64,000 bases of DNA from Durusdinium trenchii. Taxonomy: Eukaryota > Sar > Dinophyceae > Suessiales > Symbiodiniaceae. Below, piece after piece: positions 54,701 to 64,000 of this stretch (positions are counted from its first letter, which is position 1; every line of letters starts with the position of its first letter). The translations under genes and the position numbers were made by a program. The stretch is taken from contig CAXAMN010025672.1 of assembly GCA_963970005.1 (NCBI GenBank), positions 207,816 to 271,815 of the forward strand, given 5' to 3'. The notes below the pieces were generated by a model. The model was not told the origin of the DNA and did no database searches. It saw nothing but the letters and a program-made list of their open reading frames with translations.

Positions 54701-57700
54701 TTGCTTATTGGCCATCATCCAATGCATGCCGTCTGCAAGTGGAGATCGCGGAGGGATCGCGGAGCCCGCTCCCTTCCTTGTCCCCTTCCATGCAGAATCG
54801 GTTTTGAAAGTTTCACCATACTCCAATCTGTCCAGATCCCGTCCCCACCAATTGTTAGACAGTATATAAGTTGTTTATGTTGGATGGCCCAACGATACGG
54901 CAGGGTCAAGGCCAGGGCCTTTAAGAAAGAGATCCCTTCATTGCAAGCCAATGTGCTGCCAGAGTCGAATCAGGTGCAGACTATTGATCAGATAAAACCC
55001 TCCTTACCACAATGATTTTACATTTTCGTAATATATATGGGGTATGAAACTCAATCAACGGTCTACATGATGGCTTATGTTTGTGATTCCAGATGCCCAT
55101 AGGAAAACACTCCGTCGGCGGGGCGCTGTTGAATGTAAGCTGGATGTACCCTACGATGCGCACTACGGTGCCAGATATATCCATACAGTCTATAAAACTA
55201 TTTATAATATATATATAGTGTTATATATTATATTATATTGTATATTTGTATATGAATATGTATATTTATAAGTAGTAACTGATTTAATGCGATAATAACA
55301 ATATGCATATTAATACAATATATGCACACACATATATATATATATATGTATGTATATTTACATATTTAGGGGGCTTACGCCCAACAGCGGGCCAGCAGGG
55401 TGTTGAGTGGCAGGGCGGCAAGGGCAAGCAGGTGATTGTTGTGGTCGCGGTGGTCGTTGTTGTGGTAGGGTCGACCCCGACCAACCCCTCTTTACGCAAG
55501 ACAGGCGTAGGGCACCGGGCAGCATCCTGCGCAAGAAGCTGCACGGCAAGTGCAGTGCAGACCGCCCTGACAGAGGCAACTGGAGAGCTGTCTAATGCAG
55601 GAGAAAAGATGCAGGCGTCAGCGCCCAAGTGTAGCAATCGAACCCAAACACTGGCTGCTGCATGTTCGGGCAAGGGGGGTCCATTCCGAAGGAAACAACG
55701 TTGTCTGCGTCGGACTGGCATCATCTAGTGAGCTCCTGAAGCCAGAGAAGACTGTGGTTGTGGCCGAGGTGGTGGTTGGTGAGTATTCAGGGCAGCCTAG
55801 CTACGCTATGTATAGCACCGTGGCATGCCTGATGGTATAGGACTAGCGGCGGGAAGAGCTGTCTGTGAGCTCGGGCAATGTGTGCGCCAGCAGCGTGCGC
55901 AAGTGGCTTGAAGGACTTCGAAGCCAGGACGGCGAGGAAGAAGGAACTGACATAGGAGGTGAACAAGATACATTAAGTAGATACAACCAGCTTTAGCCGC
56001 ACTCAGCACTGGCACTAGAGAAAGCAGCGCACGACAAAAAAGTGTTTGGCTTTCATCACATGCTTGATCACCGTTATTTAGTGTTTTATGGAGTTGCCTG
56101 AAGAGTGAGTTGGTTGGAAGGACAGGCCATACTGCTCGAAGGGCTCCTTCCAGACGCGTTTTGTCCGACATGGGCTGATCGCTGGTTGGAACTTCCCTGT
56201 GATTTGGATGGTCCTATACGCACAACTGCGCAGGGCCAAACTCACAAAAACACTACGGCATGTCAGGATTGGTGAATGTTTTTTTTTGCACCGGGATTTT
56301 GGTCTTCTTTCTACTTTCATGTTGGGCGGGTCGTGCAACCACCAGCAAGTGTGCTTCCCCTCGACTCCAAGCAGATCACTGAATTGCTTGCCCATTGTTG
56401 ACGCAAACGAAAACACCGCGAGCTGTAGGTGATCCTTTTTGGTTCTGGAAGGCGCGTGAAAGATACGTCTTAGACGGCCGTTTTGAAGCTTGATGGAGAG
56501 AGGAGTCTACGCCCACAGCCTTTCGAAGCAAAACAAAGCCGTGCCAGACAGCAGTTTTGAAGCTCATAGAGAGGCAGTTCTGCCAGCTTGCAGGGCTCCA
56601 CGCCCGCCAGAAAGCAAAAGAAAACGGTGCCAGACGTCAATATTGAAGCCTCATGCAGAGACGGTTCTGGCAGCGTGCGCCCAAGTGTTTTTTTGAAGCA
56701 GAAGGGAACCGTGCCAGACGGCAGCTTTGAAGCCTGATAGAGAGACAGTTGTGGCGGCTTGCAGGGCCCGACCCTGCCCAAATGCTTTGAAGGAGAAGGA
56801 AGCTGTACCACACAGCAGTTTTGAAGCACTTCCGAGACGCTGTTAAAGCAACAGAAGCCGTCCCAGAATTCAGTTTTGAAGCAGAAGAAAACCATGCCAG
56901 ACGGCAGTATTGATGAAGCCCCACATAAAAGGCGGCTCTGGCAGCATGCAGGGTTCCACGCTTGCCAGGGGCTTTTGAAGCAGAAGAAACTGTGCCAGAC
57001 GGCAATTTTGACGCCTCATAAAGAGATGGCTGTGCCAGACGGCAGTGTTGAAGTCTCATGCAAAGACACTTGTGGCCGCTTGCAAGGCTCGACAGAGGCT
57101 TTTGAAGGAAAAGTTTGGTTTTGCTGCAGCTGGTGAAAAGCTTTGCTCAACATCCCCGCAAAGCTCCGCACTTACGGTGGTTGGTCCCAAGGTGCCACCC
57201 TTCGTGACCATAGCTAGGGCAGGGTCGGCGGTTTATAGTATTGGATAATATTCAATGTACACGATACGATTACTGCGTCATGATGACGGATCCGACCCGC
57301 CTTGGAACCGAACCGACCACCTAATTCCCCGTCCGCCATTCGGAGCGTCCGCGAGACGGATTCCACGCAGCCACGTTCCGACCTAGGAAGGTCATGAAGT
57401 GTTCCAGTTACGGATCGGCATCAGCGAAAAGGCCCCTCTGAGCTCAGGCATTGCAGGGATGCTTCTGGCACAATCCCTCCAAAGTTTTTTTGGCCGACCC
57501 CTTGGAGGATCCCGAAGTTCGGCAAGAGGTCTTCCGCCCCTTGGAGTGGATCTGGCGGGGGTTAGGCTTCACTAACGAGGCTGCAAAGCATGGCAAACCT
57601 ACATCGGGGTGAATGATGAGGGTGCAATGGTGCAATGGAGATACTTATGGCAAGATGCCGTAGGATTGCAGTATATAGGCAGAATGATTAATTTTGGATT

Positions 57701-60700
57701 TGACTGGATTTTTTCTATGAAAGGCTCAGCTTCTCAAACATGAGGCATCCTTGGGATGACAGAGAGGTGCGTACCTCCCCGTACACCTCCCCTTCGCAAC
57801 TGTTCAATATCGGGTTAGAGGGTTGGCGAGGGTGATGTAATGTTGCCAAGGGCGAATAAGTGAACCTATGTTTTTTTGAATTGTCTGGACTCGTTTTCCT
57901 TGGGCCTAACAAATGCCTGAGCCGATTGAATTGGGGCATTCTGGAACATGAACAACAGAGACATGCTGAGTGCCGTGTGAGTTGTTCCCATGACTTTTTG
58001 GGTAGGAGTGAGAGATGTGGAATTTTTACCATATATCCCCAACCTTAGGAAATTCATCAGGATCTCCTACTGAGTGTTCGAATTCATTCTCACCAAGCTT
58101 GAGGGTATCTCCTACAGCTGGCTGCACGCGTCCCGCCACCAGCATCCCACGTTCCCGACAACCAAGGGTACTTCGGAACTTTTACGAGCACACTTCTCAC
58201 GATGTTTGAGGCAAGTTGACGGATTTCTGGCTGATGGTGACCCTTTGGGGCAGAAGAGGGGAGGGTCAGCAAGGTTAGAACTCTTTCCATGTGCGTTTCC
58301 TCAGAGGATTTTGGTCAATCTTTAGAAGGTCTTCCAGGAAAACGGTTGTTTCGCACCGAACAGAAAAAACGAGACGCATTGCAGCGTGTGCAGCTTGCAG
58401 CCCTCGGTTGGGAGTCACCAAAAGTCGACAGAGTTTCGAAAACAGTTGCTGGTTGGATAGAATGGATATGAATAGATACATAATGATACATATATATATA
58501 TAAATCAATCATAACATATTATAACTAATTATATATATTCTTGCGATGTTCCTTTCGATTCATTTAATGAATCTTAAAGCATATGCAGATTGCAAAAACA
58601 AAAAAAACTGTCTAAATGATGAGAATCGGATCATTTTGTTCAATTAGGCCAGGCAGGTTGCAATGAAAGGTTCTTCCAGGAATCTCTCTGAAGAACTGCT
58701 GAGTTGACTGGCCCCAAGCATGGATAGAGAACATTGACTGATCACGACCCATTTGATTTGAGTAAGAACCAGCCTTTGGCTCGATGGTAGGATGGGTGAA
58801 AAGGCTTTGACATGCGACAGCCCGCTTTGGCACAGTGACGGTGGAGTGGAGCCACGAAACCTGCTTAATGACTACACCTTGTGGCAAGCTAGCTTGATAG
58901 GATATCTCTGCCATTAAAACCAGCTCCTCAAAAAGACCCACCTTTCCGCCGTTCTTCACAAGTTCACAGCCTTTTTTTCCACCTAGCGGCGACAACTGGA
59001 CGTGTCATTCTCTCGAATGCAGGACCATTCTGAGGGTGTGTTTCGGGATCTGTGGAAATAGTTTCTATTCAACAAGTTACGCCACCGTAGACCCCAAACA
59101 GTGTGTGTTCTTTAAAGTCGGAACACTCTGCAACTAGAGCTTGCGACGTGCAGAGATGGGACACTCTTAGAAAGCATTGGGAACCCGTAACAGTAACCTG
59201 CTTGGGAAAGTAGAGAAATCACCTGGGAGACAAAAGTAAAGATATCACATGGGAGACAAATGAATAGAATTGCTGCAAGGCCAGCGGAAAAGGGCGGACA
59301 CATCTTAAGAAAGAATTGAGAACCCCTAACAGTAAACAGAAAGGGCCGACACATCTTAAGAAAGACGTGAGAACCCCTAACAGTAAACAGAAAGGACCGA
59401 CACATCTTAAGAAAGAATTGAGAACCCCTAACAGTAAACTGCTTGGGAAAAAAACAGAAAATCCGGTACCCGATTGGGATCATTGGGACTTGTGGGGGTC
59501 AGGCTCTCCGAGAATTGGTTTCCTTTTGGCAGGTTTTGATGGCCAACTGGGCCCCGCCCTGTCGGATTTTGGTGGACAACGTCAGCGAATGGTGCGCATG
59601 TCGGGTCATGCGACGGGCTGGAGAGGATGGACAGTCAATGGACTGTGAGGTAATTACAAGTTGAAGATGTGGGAGACATGTTTTACCCATACATGCCTGG
59701 TCTTGGGCCAAACAGAATGGACCTTGGACATGGGGGGCATGGGACATCCGAGGCACCGATGCGTGTGTGTGTGTGTGTGTGTGTCACCGACAAAATGTCA
59801 GATTCTCCCAGAAAATCCCAGAAATCATGCCCAAGAATCCATGGGAACGGATTTGTTTGCCTACATTCCTTAAAAACATCATTTCAACACAACACCCATC
59901 CGTGTTGAAATTCATGGCCACTTTTGCAACGTGCAATTGCGTTGTATTTACTGTACTACATGCATTCTTGGCAGAGAGGACGGTAAATGGAATGGAATGG
60001 AGGGAATACACAAGGACCAAAAGTATCCAGACAAAAGAATGCAATGAACAAGTTGGATTTCTATCGCCAATTAGCAGGTAGCTGAGTATTTGACCATTGA
60101 CGCAGAAGGTTCCAAAGGAGGCCTTGAATTTGAAATACCAAATCAAGTCAAAGACTGACTGACAGTGCTAGCTCTTTCACCTGATTGGACATGCCTCCAA
60201 ACTCGGTCTAGCCTCAACTTCAGAATGTTGGGAAGAGAAGGCATCTATTCTGTCCTCGTGGTTACAGTACGTTGTGTCAATGTTGTCAGTGTGTTTTAGA
60301 TGGGAGGAGCTGGTGTCGGTTGGACTGCGGAGTAGGTATTTCTCTACATACCGTCCGGACTGCCGCCCCACTTGCAAGCTTCTTTACAACAAATTCATGA
60401 GAAAACGAGGTACTCTTTGGGCTTTATCATCTATCGCTGCCTTGTAGGCGAGGACGGGAATTCCTGGTTGAAAAGGATGTGTTTATCTTAGTTTTTTTGG
60501 AGGTGCCAGTTTGTTGTCTTGGGGAACACAATCTTTGATGGCTCATGAGCTAAAGGATTAGGTCGTGCCTGAACCAGCCTGCATCAGCATCATCCAGGAA
60601 ACGTGTTAGGCTGATTGTTTGTCGACACTCGATTGTTTTTTTGGTATTTTTTGTATGATGGTCCAAGGTTGATGCACAACATCATCTTGCATGGAAATGC

Positions 60701-63700
60701 ATGTTTTACTTTTGTTCTGCTTTGGAAAGCAACATCCAACGCAAGACTTCTCAGGAATGATTCACGAACAGCCCTTCGTCAAGTTCTGTATGGAATTGCC
60801 GATCGTTGCTTTATTGGCAGGCTTGTTCGACCACAGTTCATGCTGACTCTGGGCGGTCGGGGTGAGTGGTTGGTGGCTTCGCAGCTGACCACCTGTAGGC
60901 TTCGCGGTGCTCAACGTGGTCTCCGCCGTCCCACCGGCGATGTCTTCCGCGGATGGTGTGCGTGATTTCTTCTCACCGGGCGGTGGCCAGGAAAGACCAC
61001 AGAACTGGACCCCCCCCGTCAAGCTAAATGAAGTACTTATAGTATTAGTTTTGAATTGAACATGAGCTTGGGATAGCACCTCTCTCTTTTCTTTCAGGGA
61101 TCATCACAGTCGGATGTGCCTCGGCAGTGCCAGATAATCCATTGAAACATTGCTGATTGGCATGGATGGCTTGGTTTGACCATTTGGACCACCACGGCAC
61201 GGTTTGGAGACCCAAACCTGGTTTTGCTTACGGGTGATGTGTCTATTTTCCCGAACTGGGTGAATCCCCTGCTGGGGAATATGGGTGTCCCGGTTCCGAA
61301 AAAGCAAATTCAATCAAAGAATGAATCCACAAGGACCTCTTGAGGACCTCCGAGGTCGACCTGAAACGATCGTCGTGTTGTTGTGTTGTTCACCGCAGCA
61401 AAGCCACCCATGGCGTGGAGCACGTCAGCATCGCTTTGCTGCGACACTGGAGCGCTCCCCAAGAAATTGAACCCGGAGAGGAGAGAACAGGAGAGGAAGA
61501 GGAAGAGGAAGAAGAAGATAAACACGAAAGAAGAAGAAAGTTGCCCAGGTAAAGGTGATTTCATGGCCATGTCCAGTCATGTTTGACCCCGGCTTCGGAT
61601 CTTGCCAGGTCTTTCTGCAGCAGACGATGAAGGCAGCAGTTCCAGGGGGGCCTTCTTCCTAATTCCATCTAGTTTTCCTAGGAACCTGGTGCTCAAAAGT
61701 AGAAAAGAACATGCAAGAACCTATGGTTCACCAGGTCTCTTACTCTGAATCCATTGGCATCCCCCAACTAATTAGAAGAAGATTCTTTCTCCAAAACCAA
61801 CCTTCGACGGCAGAACATCAAGCCCTGTTTCAGCAGATGCACGGTGAATGTTTATTGTCTATGTTCGTTACGGAGTTACTTCCTCTAAGCCCTGCTCCCT
61901 GGACCAAATGCTTATAAGCTGTTAGGGCTCTTCCAGGGCTCACAAAGTCCCTGTACTGTAGTGCTCTTACAGAGCAAGAAAAAGAAGCCACAGTCCATCA
62001 CAGTCCTCCGTGGAGCTTCATTTTTTTGCATAAGAAGTTCGGGGGCCATGGCCCCTTACAGCAGAGTCATGTGGACAAAGGTCCTGCATGACAGGCTTTT
62101 CGATCCTTTTGCCACACAATTTCGGCTTGCCCCCCCCCTCTGAGATCCAGTGTTGCACTTGCTGGGAGCGACATATCGAGTGATGATTGGATGACTATGT
62201 CAAACATATTCAACAATGCATCCATATTTTTCCTTTGTTGTCTCTCTTCATGTGTTCAATGATTTGGAGTTCACGTTCCATGTTGAATGCTTCCCAACAC
62301 ATGTCTATTCCAGACTTGGCTGGTTTATCATCCTGACCGTGGATTTCGACATCGCCCAACCCAAACAGCACAGCACTGCTGCTGTCTGCATCGCCCCACC
62401 AGGTGGCTGCGGCCGACCAGGAGGTGGCCATGCAACAGCGCCAGATCTCCGCCGAGGTGCTTTCGTGTCCATTCAACGCGGGAAAAGGGGTTCCAACCTC
62501 CGTCACAAGAAAACGGGCGCTTCCGCCTTCAGGAATTGACCCATGGTTTGGGGAAACTGGGAAGCGGCCCATGCTGGCCCTGATACAGAAAACCATTGAC
62601 ATAAATATATAAAAATACACATACCAGCAGTCACAAGGGGTGCCTATTGGAGGATAGGGGTGTCCATTATCCACTCACTTAGGGACAAAAAAAACACCCC
62701 TTTGTGACTCCTGGTATAGATCCCCAACATGTATGGCTCGCATGAAACCCTTTTCTTTGGCAATTTGACTGCAAAAGGGCAGGGGCCAGAAGAAGAACCA
62801 ACTTGTGGTCACAGACCCTGGAACCAGGAGGTGGTCAACCAAGGTCTCCTGGTTTTTAACCTGCCAACTGCACCTCTAATAACCAGAACAGGCAAGGAGA
62901 TGCCACAACATCAGTTTTTTCACTCTCTGAAGTCTTCACCATGGCCGTTTGTTTTGGCCAGGCCTATACCAAGAAGTTGGAAGCCTTCTTCAAACGCCTG
63001 GATGAATCAGGAGATGGTTTCTTGGCATCCGCGAACGCGCCAAACATCACCAAACCCTGTGCTGGTCGAGCGGTGTTGCTCGGGCTACTCCGGGGGGGAA
63101 ACCCCGAGGCACTTCCGCGGAAAGGCACTGATACAATCATGTGGATCGTCCGTTCACACTCCGCACGATGTTGGATCAGCTCTTGTGTGTTAGCCATATA
63201 TTGTAAACTCCGAGCTCCTTGGTTTTTGAAAGGACGTGCGATCGGTCGGGGAAGCGGCGTCCGACGCCTTTTGCTTCCAGGTGTTCGGCTCGAAACGGGC
63301 AAGGGGCAGGTCAGCAGCGAACCTTAAATACGAGGTCAATTAGAACGCAAGTGATGTGTTGTTGAGGCAGGACCTGAATGCTTTAGCAATTGAACAGCTG
63401 TGTTTGGCAGCAAGTCGGTCAGCACACCGCTTGGCTGAGGTGTGTTGACGTGGAAAGAGTTTAGTGCAGTGCTGGGCTCACCCAAGCTGCAGACTCTTGG
63501 AAGATTGAGGGCGGGCGTACTGGCACTCACTTTTGGGGGTTGGGTGGGCGGGCTGATGTCTTTTTCAGGCCAGGAAACATGTGGAGAAGCCAAAGGGTGA
63601 GTAGAGTTTGACTATGTTTGACGCAATTGCGGCCAGATCAATGATAGACACTGTGAGATGTTTTTTTTTTCGTGGTCTGTCACATCCAATGGTGAAGGAT

Positions 63701-63886
63701 GTCGATGCATTTAGATGGGGTCCGGGTGTGTTGATATGCTCCAAGCCAAGGGCAAGTCATTATAGGTCAGCATTCTGACTTTCTTTCTCTGACCCTGCAG
63801 CAACCAAGCAACCAGCCTTGGCGCTGTGAGGAATTGGATGGCCACTCTGGAACTGGAGAGTCATGATCTAGTGAACCTGCTACTCG
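48705..63886 (+). CDS. Single-repeat voltage-gated cation channel with EF-hand tail, multi-exon, partial
   Basis: Small exons spell out one six-helix channel unit. Pre-S1 SKPRIFDRV; S1 GILILVSVMVLALEMQYEGY; linker IGYELQYPKLIHPPEE; S2 end LFVLDIMMRVCVLRLRFFC; S3 LNLLDFVVVSCSLME; S4 FLRLLRFAKVARSLRVLKR, with six basic residues three apart. Then S4-S5 HILGSLHLLLKSVRAS; S5 EVLFWSLCLLAII; turret; pore YFGTFTSTLLTMFE-VLMANWAPPC; S6 YSLGFIIYRCLVGFAVLNVV; VFLQQTMK; and an EF-hand LDESGDGFL. This matches, in order, a single-domain voltage-gated cation channel family that is abundant in dinoflagellates as I recall it. It would sit in a membrane, assemble as a tetramer and respond to voltage and calcium. 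Ion selectivity cannot be read. The first half of S2 and the N-terminus are missing, and the gene runs out of the window. Confidence 0.85.
49736..49807 (+). CDS. Channel exon: S1
   Basis: Twenty-four codons (ELCMGILILVSVMVLALEMQ YEGY) lie between TTTCTAAG and GTGTGA. It is a 15-residue hydrophobic helix ending in the conserved Glu, followed by Q-Y-E-G. Confidence 0.75.
50584..50609. repeat. 11-base perfect hairpin
   Basis: CTCAGCATGCG and its exact reverse complement flank a TCCT loop inside a channel intron. Confidence 0.85.
51153..51212 (+). CDS. Channel exon: S1-S2 linker
   Basis: PMLRIGYELQYPKLIHPPEE joins in phase 0 to the S1 exon. In recalled homologues S1 is followed by IGY-x-L and a proline-rich stretch ending in V-W. 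It may extend to about 51240 (VWHQWPAP). An exon with the start of S2 is still missing after it. Confidence 0.65.
51967..52078. repeat. TACTAGTAGC-type repeat, copy 3
   Basis: Units of AGCTTCTTGGTACTAGTAGC alternate with GCGATGGCCTCCAAC. It lies about 35 bases before the S2 exon acceptor region of the channel gene. Confidence 0.75.
52113..52170 (+). CDS. Channel exon: end of S2
   Basis: After CTTCACAG the frame reads LFVLDIMMRVCVLRLRFFC. The acidic residue then Arg four to five positions on (D...R) is the S2 counter-charge pattern. The 3' border is not settled, because the phase needed by the S3 exon is not met by an obvious donor. Confidence 0.6.
52637..52691 (+). CDS. Channel exon: S3
   Basis: LNLLDFVVVSCSLMEAQT follows GCGGCTCAG and ends before GTCGGT. 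(W)N-x-LDF-x-VV is the classic S3 signature with its conserved Asp. Confidence 0.8.
53136..53226 (+). CDS. Channel exon: S4 voltage sensor
   Basis: After CTGCCAG the exon encodes DIFGDNFPVNAPFLRLLRFA and KVARSLRVLK. Basic residues fall at every third position (R, R, K, R, R, K), as required of S4. A GA donor at 53227 joins in phase to AHILGSL. Confidence 0.9.
53387..53482. repeat. TACTAGTAGC-type repeat, copy 4
   Basis: Repeated GCTACTAGCAGCAAGGGCA-like units contain the perfect 30-base palindrome at 53428-53457. It is located in the intron after the S4 exon. Confidence 0.75.
53428..53457. repeat. Perfect 30-base palindrome
   Basis: Fifteen bases starting AGCAAATAGCTAC are followed by their exact reverse complement with no loop. 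In RNA this would form a strong hairpin within the channel intron. Confidence 0.9.
53904..53956 (+). CDS. Channel exon: S4-S5 linker
   Basis: AHILGSLHLLLKSVRAS follows GCCCCAG. The pattern L-x-x-L-L-x-S-x-x-AS is the amphipathic linker. A donor at 53957 (GTAGCG) or 53960 (GCGTCT) keeps phase 0 into S5. Confidence 0.75.
54681..54723 (+). CDS. Channel exon: S5
   Basis: EVLFWSLCLLAIIQ starts after TTGCTGAG. LFWS-x-x-L-L-x-I-x-Q is the S5 pattern of this family. A GC donor at 54724 gives the phase needed by the exon at 57457; another GC donor at 54735 is an alternative. Confidence 0.75.
55198..55352. repeat. AT-rich microsatellite block
   Basis: TATATAT runs of several kinds over about 150 bases in the intron after S5, ending just before a GC-rich stretch open on both strands. 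Confidence 0.8.
56473..57115. repeat. Minisatellite with GTGCCAGACGGCAGTTTTGA core
   Basis: About seven degenerate copies of a 70-125 base unit. Each has GCCAGACGGCAG, TTTTGAAGC, AGAGACGGTTCTGGCAG and GAAGCAGAAG steps. It fills the intron just before the turret exon. Confidence 0.85.
57457..57535 (+). CDS. Channel exon: turret, with a one-base T-run offset
   Basis: The first part reads MLLAQSLQS in one frame; the second part reads FLADPLEDPEVRQEVF in another. The switch falls in a run of seven T. With six T the exon would read straight through and match the family pattern MLL-x-Q-x-L-x-x-FL-x-DP. The C at 57535 plus the first two bases of the next exon make Arg. Either the base count is an error or the allele is frameshifted. 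Confidence 0.65.
58167..58210 (+). CDS. Channel exon: pore helix
   Basis: YFGTFTSTLLTMFE lies between CAACCAAG and a GC donor (GAG/GCAAGT). YFGTF-x-R/S-T-x-x-TMFE is the invariant pore helix of this family as I recall it. Confidence 0.85.
59293..59450. repeat. 51-base tandem repeat, three copies
   Basis: The unit ACACATCTTAAGAAAGAATT... AACCCCTAACAGTAAAC repeats three times nearly exactly. A diverged copy lies at 59157-59215. It sits 80 bases upstream of the pore-filter exon. Confidence 0.9.
59533..59591 (+). CDS. Channel exon: selectivity-filter region
   Basis: VLMANWAPPCRILVDNVSE(W) follows TTTGGCAG and ends on a GTGCGC donor. The NW-x-P-x-CR-x-L-x-x-NVSEW series continues the pore loop of the dinoflagellate family. 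There is no E-x-W filter of the Cav/bacterial Nav type. Confidence 0.85.
59762..59787. repeat. GT microsatellite
   Basis: An uninterrupted (GT)n run of about 24 bases in the intron after the pore-filter exon. Confidence 0.9.
60410..60447 (+). CDS. Channel exon: S6, first part
   Basis: The exon reads YSLGFIIYRCLV plus one base. Its GC donor (GTAG/GCGAGG) joins in phase to 60899, giving RCLVGFAVLNVVSA. Confidence 0.75.
60899..60927 (+). CDS. Channel exon: S6, 29-base microexon
   Basis: It completes the Gly codon and encodes FAVLNVVSA before GTCCCA. FAVLNV-x-x-x-VF is the S6 gate motif. Confidence 0.8.
61609..61632 (+). CDS. Channel exon: 24-base microexon VFLQQTMK
   Basis: Exactly eight codons lie between CTTGCCAG and a GC donor (AAG/GCAGCA). 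VF-x-QQTMK is the conserved sequence after S6 in the recalled family. It is too short for ORF or HMM detection. Confidence 0.8.
62403..62456 (+). CDS. Channel exon: post-S6 helix
   Basis: VAAADQEVAMQQRQISAE lies between CACCAG and GTGCTT, phase 0 at both ends. It matches the A-x-x-D-x-E-x-x-x-x-Q-x helix that leaves the membrane. Confidence 0.75.
62962..63024 (+). CDS. Channel exon: EF-hand
   Basis: AYTKKLEAFFKRLDESGDGF L lies between TTGGCCAG and a GC donor. DESGDG gives positions 1, 3, 5 and 6 of a calcium-binding loop; the position-12 Glu would be in the next exon. The helix KLEAFFKRL before it is the usual E helix. Confidence 0.8.
63569..63596 (+). CDS. Possible 28-base channel microexon
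   Basis: It is framed by CTTTTTCAG and GTGAGT, both strong. In the phase demanded by the next exon it reads QETCGEAKG. It does not obviously continue the EF-hand, so another exon may be missing. Confidence 0.35.
63801..63886 (+). CDS. Channel exon: helix between EF-hands, last in window
   Basis: NQATSLGAVRNWMATLELES HDLVNLL follows CCTGCAG. V-x-x-WM-x-x-LELE-x-x-D-x-x-x-L is the helix pair after the first EF-hand in recalled homologues. A GC donor (GCAGAC) closes it; the second EF-hand would lie beyond the window. Confidence 0.75.
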
Positions 63887-64000
63887 GCAGACCTTGCATC
63901 TAGTGATCATTCTTGAGACGTGGCAAGCATGAAGATCCAAGAAGAGCAGGAAGGAAATCCTGATGAACTGCAATTAGAGGGCTGCCACAGTAGGTGTGCA

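Noticed and set aside
55284-55728. Frames over 140 codons on both strands
   Set aside because: Both are open because the stretch is GC-rich; neither has a motif, and the region lies in a channel intron.
1-64000. tRNA, rRNA or snRNA genes
   Set aside because: No cloverleaf-like A and B boxes or conserved rRNA segments were noticed; a covariance search would be needed to exclude small RNAs.

Overview
This window looks like nuclear DNA of a dinoflagellate, most likely of the order Suessiales (Symbiodiniaceae or relatives). I see no bacterial-style gene organisation. Every coding stretch I can support is a short exon on the plus strand. Neighbouring exons join in phase through introns that end in AG followed by G and begin with GT, GC or GA. 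Several encoded domains also match, from my memory of the families, proteins that are greatly expanded in Symbiodinium-like genomes. I could not run any search, so family assignments rest on visible motifs and recalled consensus patterns.

Layout. 1-5.9 kb: no convincing gene, a few dispersed repeats. 5.9-25.8 kb: a dense row of about 40 exon candidates. In order they encode an acidic and basic low-complexity N-terminal part, a small domain ending in a GGPEAAW-type motif (10.1-11.3 kb), a domain with DNA-methyltransferase-like motifs (12.86-14.86 kb), a lysine-, serine- and glutamate-rich linker (16.8-18.0 kb), a conserved dinoflagellate domain (18.45-19.4 kb), a lysine-rich coiled coil, and a large transposase-like domain (23.2-25.8 kb). 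It reads as one giant gene or two adjacent ones, probably of mobile origin. 26-28.9 kb: repeats, no gene. 28.9-39.6 kb: a gene whose exons spell out a complete von Willebrand factor A (vWA) domain with its metal-binding site and a conserved C-terminal tail; its introns carry minisatellites. 39.6-48.7 kb: three unrecognised exon candidates, a possible N-terminal exon, microsatellites. 48.7-63.9 kb, running off the window: a single-repeat voltage-gated cation channel with S1, an S2 remnant, S3, a six-charge S4, S5, pore loop, S6 and a cytoplasmic EF-hand part, split over about 18 small exons.

Working together. The vWA protein and the channel are ordinary host genes in tandem on one strand, as is typical of dinoflagellates. 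The 5.9-25.8 kb locus differs from them: it is rich in the palindrome TGCATGCA and has short introns, and it may be an inserted element that combines a methyltransferase-like and a transposase-like module. That locus is the most interesting object here.
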